Assembly (NCBI RefSeq): GCF_000750005.1
Contig: NZ_JPYA01000123.1
Span: 15,295 to 79,294, forward strand
Source: Geobacillus icigianus
GTDB lineage: Bacteria; Bacillota; Bacilli; Bacillales; Anoxybacillaceae
Length of the DNA: 64,000 nt
Reading direction: 5' to 3'
Positions 26,737-37,193 of the stretch are shown here, piece after piece. Positions within the stretch are counted from its first letter, which is position 1; every line of letters starts with the position of its first letter. Under the pieces are notes generated by a model. The model saw only the letters and a list, made by a program, of their open reading frames with translations. It was not told where the DNA came from and made no database searches. The translations under genes were made by a program, and so were the position numbers.

Positions 26737-27384
26737 ATGGAATTTCATACAACATTTCGCCCGGTGACCGTCCAACCGGAACAGATCGAAGCGCGCAGTT
26801 TCCAAATCATTGACGAGGAGATCGGCGAGCACTCCTTTACGGCTGAGCAATATCCGATCGTCCAGCGCGTCATTCACGCCTCGGCTGATTTTGAGCTCGG
26901 AAAAAGCCTTCTCTTTCATCCCGACGCCGTTCGCGCCGGCATTGACGCCATTCGCAGCGGCAAGCTTGTCGTTGTCGATGTGCAAATGGTGCAAGCGGGC
27001 GTCAATCAAGCGCGCCTTGCGAAATTCGGCAGTTCGGTGCGCGTGTATATTTCCGATGAAGATGTTATCGCTGAAGCGAAGCGGCTCAATACGACGCGGG
27101 CGATCGTCGCCATGCGCAAAGCAGTGAAGGAGGCGGAAGGCGGCATTTTCGCCATCGGCAACGCCCCGACCGCGCTGCTGGAGCTCATTCGTTTGATCAA
27201 GGAAGGAAAAGCGCGGCCCGGATTGATCATCGGCTTGCCGGTCGGATTTGTGTCGGCGGCGGAGTCAAAGGAGGAGCTCGCGAAACTCGATGTGCCGTTT
27301 ATTACCAACCGGGGGCGCAAAGGGGGAAGCACGGTGACCGTCGCCGCTTTAAACGCTTTATCGCTGTTGGCCGAACGGGTGTGA
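26737..27384 (+). CDS. cbiC: Cobalt-precorrin-8 methylmutase
   Basis: Moves the C11 methyl group to C12, forming cobyrinate. 215 residues. Conserved parts are YPIVQRVIHASADFELGK with the catalytic His, RSGKLVVVDVQMVQAG, AIGNAPTALLELI and GLPVGFVSAAESKEEL. ATG 26737 is nine bases after AAAGGAG; GTG 26731 is in frame but too close. It follows the GC hairpin gap and precedes cbiD by six bases. Confidence 0.95.
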   Translation: MEFHTTFRPVTVQPEQIEARSFQIIDEEIGEHSFTAEQYPIVQRVIHASADFELGKSLLFHPDAVRAGIDAIRSGKLVVVDVQMVQAGVNQARLAKFGSSVRVYISDEDVIAEAKRLNTTRAIVAMRKAVKEAEGGIFAIGNAPTALLELIRLIKEGKARPGLIIGLPVGFVSAAESKEELAKLDVPFITNRGRKGGSTVTVAALNALSLLAERV

Positions 27385-27390
27385 CGGGCG

Positions 27391-28509
27391 ATGGGGGCAA
27401 ACAAAACGCTGCGGGAAGGGTACACGACCGGATCGTGTGCGACGGCGGCAACGAAAGCGGCCCTCACCGCGCTCGTTACCGGTCAGGTGCAGACGGAGGC
27501 GACGATTCGGCTGCCGATCGGCCGGGTCGTCACTTTCGCTGTTGAATCGTGCGTGGTCCACGGCGCGGCGGCGACCGCGGCGGTGGTGAAAGACGGCGGC
27601 GATGACCCGGATGCGACGCATGGCGCCCGCATCGTTGCCACCGTTTCTTGGGCGCCGGAGCCCGGAGTCCATCTTGACGGCGGAGAAGGGGTCGGGCGGG
27701 TCACGAAGCCGGGATTGCCGGTACCGGTCGGCGAAGCGGCGATCAATCCAGTACCGCGCAAAATGATTCACGAAGCCGTCAACGAAGTGCTCGCGCAACA
27801 CGGCGTTGACCGCGGGGTGAATGTCGTCATTTCCGTGCCGGGCGGCGAAGAGATTGCGAAAAAAACGTTGAATGCTCGTCTGGGGATCATCGGCGGCATA
27901 TCGATTTTAGGAACGCGCGGCATCGTCGTTCCGTTTTCCACCGCCGCTTATCGGGCGAGCATCGTGCAGGCGCTGCAAGTGGCGAAGGCGAACGGCTGCC
28001 GCCATGTCGTCATTACAACCGGGGGGCGGAGCGAGAAATACGCCATGCAAGAATATCCCCATTTGCCGGAAGAAGCGTTTATCGAAATGGGCGATTTTGT
28101 CGGATTTACGTTAAAGCAGTGCAAACGGCTCGGCATGGAAATGGTGTCGATGGTCGGCATGATGGGGAAGTTTTCCAAAGTCGCCCAAGGCGTCATGATG
28201 GTGCACTCGAAAAGCGCGCCGGTTGACTTCGGTTTTTTGGCAGCGCTCGCTCGACAAGCCGGGGCTTCCAAGGAGCTGGTTGACGCCGTGCGAGGGGCGA
28301 ATACAGCGGCGCAAGTCGGCGACATGATGCAAGAAGCCGGCTGCACGAAGTTTTTCGAGCTGTTGTGCGAAGCGTGCTGCCAGGCGGCGCTCAACGAAGT
28401 CGGGGGCGGCTTGAACGTGGCTGTGTCCATTTACACGATGAACGGACAACGATTAGGAAAGGCGGTGCTGTTGGATGGCGACGATGAAGTTGATCGGAGT
28501 GGGAGCTGA
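27391..28509 (+). CDS. cbiD: Cobalt-precorrin-5B C1-methyltransferase
   Basis: SAM-dependent methylation at C1 in the anaerobic pathway. 372 residues. N-terminal [18 protein letters not shown] is diagnostic of Cbi[30 protein letters not shown] and FVGFTLKQC follow. Its 3' end overlaps cbiET by 35 bases. Confidence 0.96.
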   Translation: MGANKTLREGYTTGSCATAATKAALTALVTGQVQTEATIRLPIGRVVTFAVESCVVHGAAATAAVVKDGGDDPDATHGARIVATVSWAPEPGVHLDGGEGVGRVTKPGLPVPVGEAAINPVPRKMIHEAVNEVLAQHGVDRGVNVVISVPGGEEIAKKTLNARLGIIGGISILGTRGIVVPFSTAAYRASIVQALQVAKANGCRHVVITTGGRSEKYAMQEYPHLPEEAFIEMGDFVGFTLKQCKRLGMEMVSMVGMMGKFSKVAQGVMMVHSKSAPVDFGFLAALARQAGASKELVDAVRGANTAAQVGDMMQEAGCTKFFELLCEACCQAALNEVGGGLNVAVSIYTMNGQRLGKAVLLDGDDEVDRSGS

Positions 28510-29680
28510 CGGGCCAGCGAGCCTTCCTGAGCTGTATCGACGCTGGATTGACGAAAGCGAATTGCTTGTCGGCGGCGAACGGCAGCTGGCGATGTTTCCG
28601 GCATATGAAGGAGAAACGATCGTGATTCGCAGCGGGCTGAGCGAGCTCGTCGAGCGGCTCCGCCATGAAACGCGCAACACGGTCGTGCTCGCTTCCGGTG
28701 ATCCGCTTTTTTATGGAATCGGCAGTTATTTAGCCGGCAAACTGCCGATCGAAGTGTATCCGGCTGTCAGCTCGGTGCAATGGGCGTTTGCCAAAATGGG
28801 CGAGTCTTGGCAAGACGCGGTGTTCCTCAGCGTCCATGGCCGGCCGTTAACGGGCTTGGCCCAACGGATTGACGGGAGGCGCAAAGTCGCGATTTTAACG
28901 GATGAGACAAATTCACCAGCCGCCATCGCCCGCTACTTGCTGGCATACGGCATGACGGAGTATGAGGCGTTTGTCGGCGAGGAGCTCGGCGGGCCGAATG
29001 AGCGGTGTCGGTTTTTCAAACTAGAAGAAATGGCGGAAGCCGAGTTTCTTCCATTAAATGTAGTGGTGCTGCGGAGGACGGCGCCCAGTCCTTCTTGGCC
29101 GCTCGGCATTGAGGATGATGAGTTTTTCCAGCGCAAACCAGACAAAGGGTTGATTACGAAAAAAGAAGTGCGCGTGCTCAGCTTGAGCGCTTTGCGTTTG
29201 CGCCCGGACAGCGTCGTCTGGGATATTGGCACGTGCACCGGTTCGGTCGCGATTGAAGCGGCGAAAATCGCTCGCGACGGGGCGGTGTTCGCCATTGAAA
29301 AAAATGAACATGATGTGGAAATTTGCCGGCAAAACTTGCGCAAATTCCGCGTCGACATCACGCTTGTGCACGGCAAGGCCCCTGATCGGCTTGATGAGTT
29401 TGCTGATCCGGATGCCATCTTTATCGGCGGCACGTCAGGGGCGATGGCGCCGCTGTTGGACGTCTGTGCGAAACGGCTGAAGAAAAACGGGCGCATCGTG
29501 ATCAACGCAGCGACGGTGGAGACGCTTGCCGAAGCGTGCGCCGCTTTGCGCGAGCGCGGGTTTCAAGTGGACATTACGCTGGCGCAAGCATCGCGCAGCA
29601 AACCGATTTTGGACTTGACGCGCTTTGAGGCGTTAAATCCGGTTTATATCATCACGGCAAAACGGGAGGGAGACGAATGA
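28475..29680 (+). CDS. cbiET: Fused cobalt-precorrin-7 C5-methyltransferase / C15-methyltransferase-decarboxylase
   Basis: A natural CbiE-CbiT fusion of 401 residues (CobL-like). Residues 1-205 are CbiE ([29 protein letters not shown]). Residues 210-401 are CbiT with [18 protein letters not shown] and the SAM site [18 protein letters not shown]. The product methylates C5 and C15 and decarboxylates the C12 acetate. ATG 28484 (MKLIGVG) is an alternative start. Overlaps cbiL by four bases (ATGA). Confidence 0.95.
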   Translation: MATMKLIGVGADGPASLPELYRRWIDESELLVGGERQLAMFPAYEGETIVIRSGLSELVERLRHETRNTVVLASGDPLFYGIGSYLAGKLPIEVYPAVSSVQWAFAKMGESWQDAVFLSVHGRPLTGLAQRIDGRRKVAILTDETNSPAAIARYLLAYGMTEYEAFVGEELGGPNERCRFFKLEEMAEAEFLPLNVVVLRRTAPSPSWPLGIEDDEFFQRKPDKGLITKKEVRVLSLSALRLRPDSVVWDIGTCTGSVAIEAAKIARDGAVFAIEKNEHDVEICRQNLRKFRVDITLVHGKAPDRLDEFADPDAIFIGGTSGAMAPLLDVCAKRLKKNGRIVINAATVETLAEACAALRERGFQVDITLAQASRSKPILDLTRFEALNPVYIITAKREGDE

Positions 29681-30378
29681 CCGGCACGTTGTACGGCGTT
29701 GGCGTCGGTCCCGGTGATCCGGAGCTCATGACGGTGAAGGCGTATCGCCGCCTGAAAGAAGCGGACGTGATCGCGTATCCGAAGAAAGGGCGACAAAGCA
29801 AAAGTTACGCGGAACAAATGGTTGACGCCTATTTTGCTCCGGATGAAAAGCGGCGTCTCGGCTTGCATTTTCCAATGACAAAAGACCCAGCAGTGCTTGA
29901 GCCGAAATGGGACGAGGCGGCGGACGCCATCTGGGCGGAACTGGCGGCCGGACGCGATGTGGCGTTTGTGACCGAAGGCGATCCGCTGCTGTACAGCACG
30001 TTCATCCATTTGATGCGCGTGATGGAACAGCGTTATCCAGAAGCGCCGATTGAAGTCATCCCAGGGATCAGTTCGGCGAACGCTGCCGCCGCTCGGCTGC
30101 GTCTGCCGTTGGCGGATGGGGATGAAACGGTGGCGATCGTGCCGGCGCGCGACGATTACGAGGCGATGAAAGCCGCGCTTCTTCGACACGATTGCGTCGT
30201 TTTTTTTAAGGTGGCGAAAGTGATCGATCTCCTGCTCGACTTGCTGCGGGAGCTCGATTTGCTTCAGCGCGCCGCCGTCATCACGAAAGTGACGTCCGGC
30301 GAGGAAGTGGTGTGGAACGTTGAGGAATTGGCTGGCGCGTCGCTCGAATATTTGACATTGATGGTGGTGAGAAAGTGA
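29677..30378 (+). CDS. cbiL: Cobalt-factor II C20-methyltransferase
   Basis: SAM-dependent methylation at C20 of cobalt-factor II. 233 residues of the tetrapyrrole methylase fold: [17 protein letters not shown] at the N-terminus, [13 protein letters not shown], and [13 protein letters not shown]. Overlaps cbiET and cbiF by four bases each, typical of translational coupling in this operon. Confidence 0.95.
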   Translation: MTGTLYGVGVGPGDPELMTVKAYRRLKEADVIAYPKKGRQSKSYAEQMVDAYFAPDEKRRLGLHFPMTKDPAVLEPKWDEAADAIWAELAAGRDVAFVTEGDPLLYSTFIHLMRVMEQRYPEAPIEVIPGISSANAAAARLRLPLADGDETVAIVPARDDYEAMKAALLRHDCVVFFKVAKVIDLLLDLLRELDLLQRAAVITKVTSGEEVVWNVEELAGASLEYLTLMVVRK

Positions 30379-31163
30379 AGCTGTATATCGTAGGGGCGGG
30401 GCCGGGAGCGCCGGACTTGATCACCGTCCGCGGCGCCGCGCTTTTGGCTGCGGCGGATGCCATTTTTTACACCGATTCGTTGGTGAGCGAGGAATTGATT
30501 GAACGCTACCGGAAGCCGGAAGCGGACGTTTTTCATACCGCCGGCATGCATTTGGAAGAAATGGTCGCGGCGATGGTTGAGCAAGTAAAGCAAGGCCGGC
30601 TTGTCGTGCGCGTCCATACCGGTGATCCATCGATTTACGGGGCAACGCTTGAGCAAATCGCTTTGTTGAAAGAAGAAGGAGTGGAAGTGGAAATCGTCCC
30701 CGGCGTCAGTTCGGCGTTTGCCGCCGCCGCCGCTGTGCAGGCTGAACTCACCGTTCCGGAACTGACGCAGACGGTCATTTTCACGCGCGCTGAGGGGCGG
30801 ACGCCGGTGCCGCCGCGCGAACGATTGGAAGAGCTGGCCAAACATCATTGCACCCTCGTCTTGTTTTTAAGCGCGACATTGGCGAAAAAAGTGAGCGCGG
30901 CGCTGCTTGACGCCGGCTGGAGCGGCGATACCCCAGCAGTGATCGTCTACAAGGCGACATGGCCGGATGAGCGGATCATTTGCACGACCGTCGCCGCTAT
31001 GGCGGAAGAGATGCGCCGTCATCGAGTGACGAAGCACGCGATTATGCTGATCGGTTGGGCGCTTGACCCGTCCGTTCATGAACGTGGCTACCGTTCGCGC
31101 CTGTACGACCGCACGTTTACGCACGGATACCGGAAGGGGGAAGGACAGCGTGAACAAGATTGA
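30375..31163 (+). CDS. cbiF: Cobalt-precorrin-4 C11-methyltransferase
   Basis: SAM-dependent methylation at C11. 262 residues beginning at GTG 30375. YIVGAGPGAPDLITVRG, VVRVHTGDPSIYGATLEQ and VPGVSSAFAAAAA are the SAM-binding loops of CbiF/CobM. The C-terminal 30 residues overlap the start of cbiG. Confidence 0.95.
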   Translation: MKLYIVGAGPGAPDLITVRGAALLAAADAIFYTDSLVSEELIERYRKPEADVFHTAGMHLEEMVAAMVEQVKQGRLVVRVHTGDPSIYGATLEQIALLKEEGVEVEIVPGVSSAFAAAAAVQAELTVPELTQTVIFTRAEGRTPVPPRERLEELAKHHCTLVLFLSATLAKKVSAALLDAGWSGDTPAVIVYKATWPDERIICTTVAAMAEEMRRHRVTKHAIMLIGWALDPSVHERGYRSRLYDRTFTHGYRKGEGQREQD

Positions 31164-32322
31164 GGAACACGGACGATATGCGGTTGTCGCCATTACGAAG
31201 CATGGGGTGGAGACTGCCCGTCGGCTGGGCCGCACCCTAGCTGGAGCAGACGTCTATTATACGGACAAGTTTGCTCGCGGCGACGAACAAGAACAACAGA
31301 TTCGCCTGTTTTCCGGCAACGTCCGGGCGCTGTTGCCGGAACTGTTCGCCCGCTATGACGGCCTTATTTGCCTCATTTCGCTTGGCGCTGTCGTGCGGAT
31401 GATCGCCCCGCTCTTAAAAGACAAAAAGACCGATCCGGCGGTCGTTGTCATCGATGATAAGGCGGAGCATGTGATCAGCGTGCTGTCCGGTCATTTAGGC
31501 GGGGCAAACGACTTGACGCGGCGCGTCGCTGCGATTCTTGGCGCCCGCCCGGTGATTACGACCGCTTCTGACGTGCAGCAGACGATCGCCGTTGATTTGT
31601 TCGGCCGCCAGTTCGGCTGGGAATGGGAGTCGGATGCCAAGCTGACGCCGGTGAGTGCTGCGGTCGTGAACGAAGAGCCGGTGGCGATCGTGCAAGAGTC
31701 CGGGGAACCGGATTGGTGGCCGGAGGGGCGGCCGCTGCCGAAAAACATCACCGTGTACGGCTCAATTGCGGAGGCGCTTGCCGCCCGTCCGGCGGCCGCG
31801 CTCGTGGTCACTCATCGTCTGCTTGAGCCGGATGAAGAGGCGATTTTGCAAAACGGCGTGCTGTACCGCCCGAAGGTGATCGCCCTTGGCATCGGCTGCA
31901 ACCGCGGCACAGCGGCTGATGAAATCGAAGCGGTCATCCTCGAGACGCTCCATGAGCTGCGTTTTTCGCCCAAAAGCGTCAAAGCGGTGTGCACGATCGA
32001 TTTGAAAAAAGACGAGCCCGGGCTTCGCGAAGTTGTCGGCAAATACGGCTGGGAGTTCGTCACGTACACGCCGGAGGAGCTGAACGCGGTGCCGATCGAA
32101 GCGCCGTCCGAGACCGTCTACCGCTACACCGGCGCGTATGGGGTGAGCGAGCCGGCGGCGAAATTGTACAGCGGGGCCGAGCGGATGGCGCTCGTGAAAA
32201 AGAAAGCGGGCAATGTGACGATTTCCGTGGCGTTGATTCGCCATAGACGAGGAAAGGGGAGCGAGTCATGCGACGATTGGTCATCGCCGCCCCGGGAAGC
32301 GGCGCCGGCAAAACAACGGTGA
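31150..32322 (+). CDS. cbiG: Cobalt-precorrin-5A hydrolase
   Basis: Opens the delta-lactone with loss of acetaldehyde. 390 residues. GTG 31150 after GGGGGAAGGA was chosen as start; the open frame upstream lies inside cbiF. Visible motifs: AITKHGVETARRL, LICLISLGAVVRMIAPLL, VISVLSGHLGGANDLTRRV, ALGIGCNRGTAADEIE and the C-terminal EPAAKLYSGAERMALVKKK. The C-terminus overlaps cbiA by 55 bases, an unusually long overlap. Confidence 0.94.
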   Translation: MNKIEEHGRYAVVAITKHGVETARRLGRTLAGADVYYTDKFARGDEQEQQIRLFSGNVRALLPELFARYDGLICLISLGAVVRMIAPLLKDKKTDPAVVVIDDKAEHVISVLSGHLGGANDLTRRVAAILGARPVITTASDVQQTIAVDLFGRQFGWEWESDAKLTPVSAAVVNEEPVAIVQESGEPDWWPEGRPLPKNITVYGSIAEALAARPAAALVVTHRLLEPDEEAILQNGVLYRPKVIALGIGCNRGTAADEIEAVILETLHELRFSPKSVKAVCTIDLKKDEPGLREVVGKYGWEFVTYTPEELNAVPIEAPSETVYRYTGAYGVSEPAAKLYSGAERMALVKKKAGNVTISVALIRHRRGKGSESCDDWSSPPREAAPAKQR

Positions 32323-33632
32323 CACTCGGCTTGATGGCGGCGCTGAAGCAGCGAGGCTATACGGTGCAAGGGTTTAAATGCGGCCCGGACTACATCGATC
32401 CGACTTACCATACGGCGGTCACCGGCCGGCCGGCGCGCAACTTGGACAGCTGGATGATGGGAAGCGAAGCGGTCAAAACGGTGCTCACCAACGGCTGTCA
32501 AGGAGCGGATATCGCCATCATCGAGGGTGTGATGGGGCTGTTTGACGGGAAACAGCCGCTCTCGGATGAAGGATCGACGGCGGAAATTGCCGTGCTGACG
32601 CAAAGCCCGGTGTTGCTTGTCGTCGATTGTTCCGGGATGGCCCGCAGCGCGGCCGCCATCGTTCGCGGCTTTCAGACGTTCCGTCCCGACGTGCATATTG
32701 CTGGCGTATTTGCCAACCGCGTTGGCAGCGAAGGGCATTTTCGGCTCGTCAAAGCGGCGATTGAGCAGATGTGTGGAATACCGGTCGTCGGCTATTTGCC
32801 AAAAGCGGAAGAGCTGACCTTGCCGGAGCGCCATCTAGGGTTGGTGCCGTCCGTAGAGCGGGGGGAGCTCGACTCGTTTTTTGCCGAACTGGGAAAAAAA
32901 GTGATGCGCACGATCGATTGGGAGTTGCTGCTTTCCATCGCCGAAGCGCCGGCTTTCGGACCGTCCGCGCCGCTCATTCGCCCCTCGCGGCCGTATCGGG
33001 CGCGCATAGCGGTCGCGAAAGATGCCGCGTTTCATTTTTACTATCCTGAAAATCTAGAAATGCTTTCGGCCTGCGGCGCGGAGCTAGTCTACTTTTCCCC
33101 GCTCGCCGGCGAACCGCTTCCTGATCGGGTGAACGGCTTGTACATCGGCGGCGGGTTTCCGGAGGAGTTTGCCGACCAGCTCGCGCGCCAGACGGCGGTC
33201 AAGCAGTCGATCCGCGCCGCCATCGAACGCGGGCTGCCGACGCTCGCCGAATGCGGTGGGTTTATGTTTCTCACGGAACAGCTTGTCGCGACGGACGACA
33301 CGGCTTATGAGATGGCCGGCGTCATCCCGGGGCGGGTCGTGATGAAAACGAAGCTGGCTGCTCTTGGATATCGTGAAGTGCACGGAAGAAAAGGAAACGT
33401 TCTTTTGCCGGAGGGAGAGCAGGCGCGCGGCCATGAGTTTCACTATTCCGTGTACGAACCGCGGGGCGAGGTGCCGTTTGCCTACGAAACGAGCGGCCGG
33501 AAAGGAACGAAACCGGACGGGTATTTGGCGCACCGGCTCGTTGCCGGCTATGTCCACTTCCATTTTGCGTCCGCACCGATGATGGTTGAGCGCTGGCTCG
33601 CTGAATGCGAGAAGGTGACGATCCATGGCTAA
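32268..33632 (+). CDS. cbiA: Cobyrinate a,c-diamide synthase
   Basis: ATP-dependent amidation of the a and c side chains using glutamine. 454 residues. N-terminal dethiobiotin-synthetase-like P-loop IAAPGSGAGKTTVTLGLMAA, then FKCGPDYIDPTYH. The C-terminal class I glutaminase domain has the nucleophile in LAECGGFMFL and a distal His in VHFHFAS. Overlaps cbiP by eight bases. Confidence 0.96.
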   Translation: MRRLVIAAPGSGAGKTTVTLGLMAALKQRGYTVQGFKCGPDYIDPTYHTAVTGRPARNLDSWMMGSEAVKTVLTNGCQGADIAIIEGVMGLFDGKQPLSDEGSTAEIAVLTQSPVLLVVDCSGMARSAAAIVRGFQTFRPDVHIAGVFANRVGSEGHFRLVKAAIEQMCGIPVVGYLPKAEELTLPERHLGLVPSVERGELDSFFAELGKKVMRTIDWELLLSIAEAPAFGPSAPLIRPSRPYRARIAVAKDAAFHFYYPENLEMLSACGAELVYFSPLAGEPLPDRVNGLYIGGGFPEEFADQLARQTAVKQSIRAAIERGLPTLAECGGFMFLTEQLVATDDTAYEMAGVIPGRVVMKTKLAALGYREVHGRKGNVLLPEGEQARGHEFHYSVYEPRGEVPFAYETSGRKGTKPDGYLAHRLVAGYVHFHFASAPMMVERWLAECEKVTIHG

Positions 33633-35127
33633 AGCGCTGCCCATCATGTTTCAAGGCACCCATTCCGATGCCGGTAAAAGCGTCATCGCCACCGCTTTTT
33701 GCCGGCTGTTTGCCCAAGCCGGCTGGAAAACGGCCCCGTTCAAGGCGCAAAACATGTCGCTGAACGCCTACGTTACGCCGGACGGGAAAGAAATCGGACG
33801 GGCGCAAGGCATTCAGGCCGAAGCCGCCGGTGTGCCGGCGCGGGCGGAAATGAATCCGATTTTGCTGAAGCCAAGCCGAATGAATGAATCGCAAGTGGTT
33901 GTGCTCGGCCGACCGTACGCCACCATGCCGGCGATGGCTTACCGAAGTGAATTTTTTGAGCAAGGATTGGCCATCATTCGCCAGTCGCTTGACACGTTAA
34001 TGAGCGAGTATGAGCGGATCGTCATCGAAGGAGCGGGCAGCCCGGCCGAGGTGAATTTAAACGACCGTGAGCTCGTCAACATGCGCGTCGCCCGGCTTGC
34101 CAACGCCCCGGTCGTGCTGATTGGCGACATTGAGCGGGGTGGGGTGTTCGCGAGCCTCGTTGGAACGTTGACGCTGCTGGAACCTAGGGATCGAAAGCGG
34201 GTCATTGGCGTGATCATCAACAAGTTCCATGGCGATCGGTCGCTTTTGCAGCCGGGCCTCGATTGGTTTGAGCGTTACACCGGGGTGCCGGTGCTCGGCG
34301 TCGTTCCGTACTTGCCCGATTTGGCAATCGATGCCGAAGATTCGCTGGCGCTAGAGCGTTTCGCCGCCTCATCTGGTGGCGAGCGGGCGATTGACATCGC
34401 TGTCATCCGCTGTCCGAAAATCGCCAATTTCACCGATATTGACCCGCTGCTCGCTGAACCGGATTGCCGCGTCCGGCTAGTGACACACGCCGCCGAGCTT
34501 GGCGAGCCGGATGTCATCGTGCTTCCCGGCAGCAAAAACACGATCGAAGACCTTGTGTACATGAAACAGCGCGGGCTCGCCTCCCGCATCGCCGCGCTTG
34601 TCGCCGAAGGCAAAACAAGGGTTGTCGGGATATGCGGCGGCTATCAAATGCTCGGAGCGGTCATCCGCGATCCCCATGGGGTCGAGACATCGCTTCCCGA
34701 GGTCAAAGGACTCGGGCTGTTGCCGATCGAGACGACGCTGGAGCGGACGAAAGTGACCGTTCGTTCGAAAGCGGTGCTGACATGGAACGGGAACCGATTG
34801 GCCGTGCAAGGATACGAGATTCATATGGGGCGCTCGACACCGCTTGCCGGTTATGTTCCGCTGATGGAGGACGATGGGGGCCAGATGGGGGCGAAGCGCG
34901 ACGATGGCCGCGTTCTCGGCACCTATATGCACGATTTGTTTCATAACGATGCGTTTCGCGCGGCGTTTTTCAACGACATTCGCAAGGAAAAAGGGCTGTC
35001 GTTATCGGAACCCGTCCCGTTTCGCGCTCTCAAGGAAGCGGCGTTTGACCGGTTAGCCGCCCACGTTTGCCGACATGTGGCGGTCGAACGGATCGAACAG
35101 ATGATGCGGCAATTTCAGCATGAGTAA
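33625..35127 (+). CDS. cbiP: Cobyric acid synthase
   Basis: Amidates the b, d, e and g side chains of adenosyl-cobyrinate diamide. 500 residues. P-loop FQGTHSDAGKSVIATAFCRL, then PFKAQNMSLNAYVTPDG. The glutaminase nucleophile lies in VVGICGGYQMLG and the distal His in GTYMHDLFHND. cobT follows after 240 bp without a clear gene. Confidence 0.96.
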   Translation: MAKALPIMFQGTHSDAGKSVIATAFCRLFAQAGWKTAPFKAQNMSLNAYVTPDGKEIGRAQGIQAEAAGVPARAEMNPILLKPSRMNESQVVVLGRPYATMPAMAYRSEFFEQGLAIIRQSLDTLMSEYERIVIEGAGSPAEVNLNDRELVNMRVARLANAPVVLIGDIERGGVFASLVGTLTLLEPRDRKRVIGVIINKFHGDRSLLQPGLDWFERYTGVPVLGVVPYLPDLAIDAEDSLALERFAASSGGERAIDIAVIRCPKIANFTDIDPLLAEPDCRVRLVTHAAELGEPDVIVLPGSKNTIEDLVYMKQRGLASRIAALVAEGKTRVVGICGGYQMLGAVIRDPHGVETSLPEVKGLGLLPIETTLERTKVTVRSKAVLTWNGNRLAVQGYEIHMGRSTPLAGYVPLMEDDGGQMGAKRDDGRVLGTYMHDLFHNDAFRAAFFNDIRKEKGLSLSEPVPFRALKEAAFDRLAAHVCRHVAVERIEQMMRQFQHE

Positions 35128-35367
35128 GCTCTGAAAAACGAGGCGCTCGCATGACTGACCCGCGCTTCGACCTTTGCGGTTTTCCGGAGTCCGGCGCCGG
35201 CGAAGCGAGCCCGGTCGCGCGCTTGAGGCAGGAAGTGGAAAGCAAGTGTTGTTCGTTCGTTTCTTTTCCCACGGCACCGGCTGAAAATAAAGGCTTTTGC
35301 GCTCCTGCAATCCTAGATGAGAAAGGAGGAAGCGCCTATTCCCGTAAAAAGGGAGGATGGCGCGTCC
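35128..35367 (+). other. Gap between cbiP and cobT
   Basis: No convincing gene is seen. An open frame from 35151 runs into cobT but its composition and lack of a good ribosome site argue against coding. Two AAGGAGG-like sequences (35323 and 35351) precede cobT. Confidence 0.4.
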
Positions 35368-36426
35368 ATGATGAACGTTTCCATCCCGCCGATCCGCCGC
35401 GAAATGGCGGAACAAGCCCGTGCTTATATTGATCAATTGACCAAACCGCCCGGCAGCCTTGGCCGGCTTGAAGACATAGCGGCTGAGCTCGCCGGCATGA
35501 CGGGGGAGCTTCTCCCGCGCGTCACTCCGCCCGGAGTGCTTGTGTTTGCGGCCGATCATGGCGTGGCTGCCGAAGGGGTATCGGCCTATCCAGCTGAAGT
35601 AACAGCGCAAATGGTGTCCAATTTTGCCAACGGTGGAGCGGCCATCAACGCCTTCAGCCGGCACATCGGCGCGTTGCTTCAGGTGATCGATGTCGGTGTC
35701 GCCGCACCAATCGCTGATGAACGCGTGATTCAGAAAAAGGTGCGCCCGGGGACAAACAATTTCGCCACCATGGAAGCGATGACGATGTCTGAGGCAGAAC
35801 AGGCGCTTCATGTCGGCTACGAGCAAGCGGTGTCCGTCATTGGCCAAGGCGGCCGCACGCTCATTGTCGGCGAGATGGGCATCGGCAACACCACCGCCGC
35901 CAGCGCCTTGTTGGCCACCTTGACCGATGAGCCGCTTGAACGCATTGTCGGCAAAGGAAGCGGGATTCGGGAAGAGAGATTGGCTCATAAACGGGACGTC
36001 ATCCGTCGAGCACTTTTGCTTCATCAGCCGGATCCGGCGAAGCCGATCGAATGGCTGGCGAAAATCGGCGGGCTGGAGATCGCGGCGATGGCTGGAGCGA
36101 TGTTGGCCGCAGCGGAGCGGCGCATTCCGATTTTGCTTGATGGCTTTATTTGCACGGTGGCTGCCCTTGTGGCCCGCCAATTTGCCCCCAACGTCGCAGA
36201 GTATATGATCGCTGGCCATCGTTCGCAAGAGCTGGGGCACGACATCGCTCTTCGCTTGCTTGGCAAAGAGCCGCTGTTGGATTTGCGCATGCGGCTTGGC
36301 GAAGGAAGCGGAGCCGCTGTAGCGTTCCCGCTCTTCGTGGCGGCAACCGCCATGGTGAATGAGATGGCGACGTTTGCGTCCGCCGGCATTTCGACAGGGG
36401 AAGAGAAAGGGGAGAAACAAGCATGA
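35368..36426 (+). CDS. cobT: Nicotinate-nucleotide--dimethylbenzimidazole phosphoribosyltransferase
   Basis: Activates the lower ligand base to its alpha-ribotide for nucleotide loop assembly. 352 residues. LTKPPGSLGRLEDIA, VFAADHGVAAEGVSAYP, VGEMGIGNTTAASALLA (with the family Gly-rich loop), HRSQELGH and the catalytic Glu in RLGEGSGAAVAFP are visible. ATG 35368 or ATG 35371 after GGGAGG is the likely start, although an in-frame ATG at 35317 exists. Overlaps the next gene by four bases. The dedicated partners cobU and cobS are not in the window. Confidence 0.95.
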   Translation: MMNVSIPPIRREMAEQARAYIDQLTKPPGSLGRLEDIAAELAGMTGELLPRVTPPGVLVFAADHGVAAEGVSAYPAEVTAQMVSNFANGGAAINAFSRHIGALLQVIDVGVAAPIADERVIQKKVRPGTNNFATMEAMTMSEAEQALHVGYEQAVSVIGQGGRTLIVGEMGIGNTTAASALLATLTDEPLERIVGKGSGIREERLAHKRDVIRRALLLHQPDPAKPIEWLAKIGGLEIAAMAGAMLAAAERRIPILLDGFICTVAALVARQFAPNVAEYMIAGHRSQELGHDIALRLLGKEPLLDLRMRLGEGSGAAVAFPLFVAATAMVNEMATFASAGISTGEEKGEKQA

Positions 36427-37193
36427 CCGTCGGCAAAGTGTATTTGGTCGGCGCCGGACCGGGGGATGAAAGGCTCATCACGGTTTACGGCCGCGAATGC
36501 CTAGAACGGGCGGACGTTGTCGTTTACGACCGGCTCATCAACCGGAAGCTGCTCCGCTATGCGAAGCCCGGCGCCGAGCTTCTTTACTGCGGAAAGGAGC
36601 CGGGAAAACATGATACGGTGCAGGAACAGATTCATGACTTGCTCGTTGACCGCGCGCGTCAAGGCCAGACGGTCGTCCGCTTAAAAGGCGGCGATCCGTG
36701 CGTCTTTGGCCGCGTCGGTGAAGAGGCGGAAGTGTTGGCGAAAGCCGGAATTCCGTTTGAAATCGTTCCAGGGGTGACATCCGGCATCGCGGTGCCGGCG
36801 TACGCTGGCATTCCCGTCACCCACCGTGATTACGCCGCCTCGGTGGCGATGGTCAGCGGCCATCGGAGCGAGCGGATCGACTGGGAGGCCCTCGCCCGCG
36901 GCTGCGATACGATCGTCGTGTACATGGGAGCGGCCAACTTGCCGGATATTTGCGGCCGGCTGCTGGCGGCCGGAAAGCCGGCGAATACGCCGGCGGCCAT
37001 CATCGAATGGGGGACGACGGAGCGGCAGCGCACGGTAGCGGCGCCGCTTTCGACACTGCCAGACGAGGCGAAAAAAGCGGGCATTTCCCATCCGGCCATC
37101 ATCATCATCGGTGAGGTCGTTCGTCTGCGTGAGACGCTCCAATGGTTTCCCGAGCGGCAAGGGGGCATGGTCGATGCCGACGCCTCGTCGTAG
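36423..37193 (+). CDS. cobA: Uroporphyrinogen-III C-methyltransferase (SUMT)
   Basis: Methylates uroporphyrinogen III at C2 and C7 to precorrin-2, the entry to cobalamin and siroheme. 256 residues. YLVGAGPGDERLITVYG, VVYDRLINRKLL, VVRLKGGDPCVFGRVGEE and IVPGVTSGIAVPAYAGIPVT are typical. No CysG-type dehydrogenase domain is fused. Oxidation of precorrin-2 to sirohydrochlorin must come from another gene. Overlaps the adenosyltransferase gene by 20 bases. Confidence 0.96.
   Translation: MTVGKVYLVGAGPGDERLITVYGRECLERADVVVYDRLINRKLLRYAKPGAELLYCGKEPGKHDTVQEQIHDLLVDRARQGQTVVRLKGGDPCVFGRVGEEAEVLAKAGIPFEIVPGVTSGIAVPAYAGIPVTHRDYAASVAMVSGHRSERIDWEALARGCDTIVVYMGAANLPDICGRLLAAGKPANTPAAIIEWGTTERQRTVAAPLSTLPDEAKKAGISHPAIIIIGEVVRLRETLQWFPERQGGMVDADASS

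Noticed and set aside
35053..36420. 455-codon minus-strand open frame opposite cobT
   Set aside because: Shadow of the G+C-rich cobT codons; no RBS or recognisable domain, while cobT has strong motifs.
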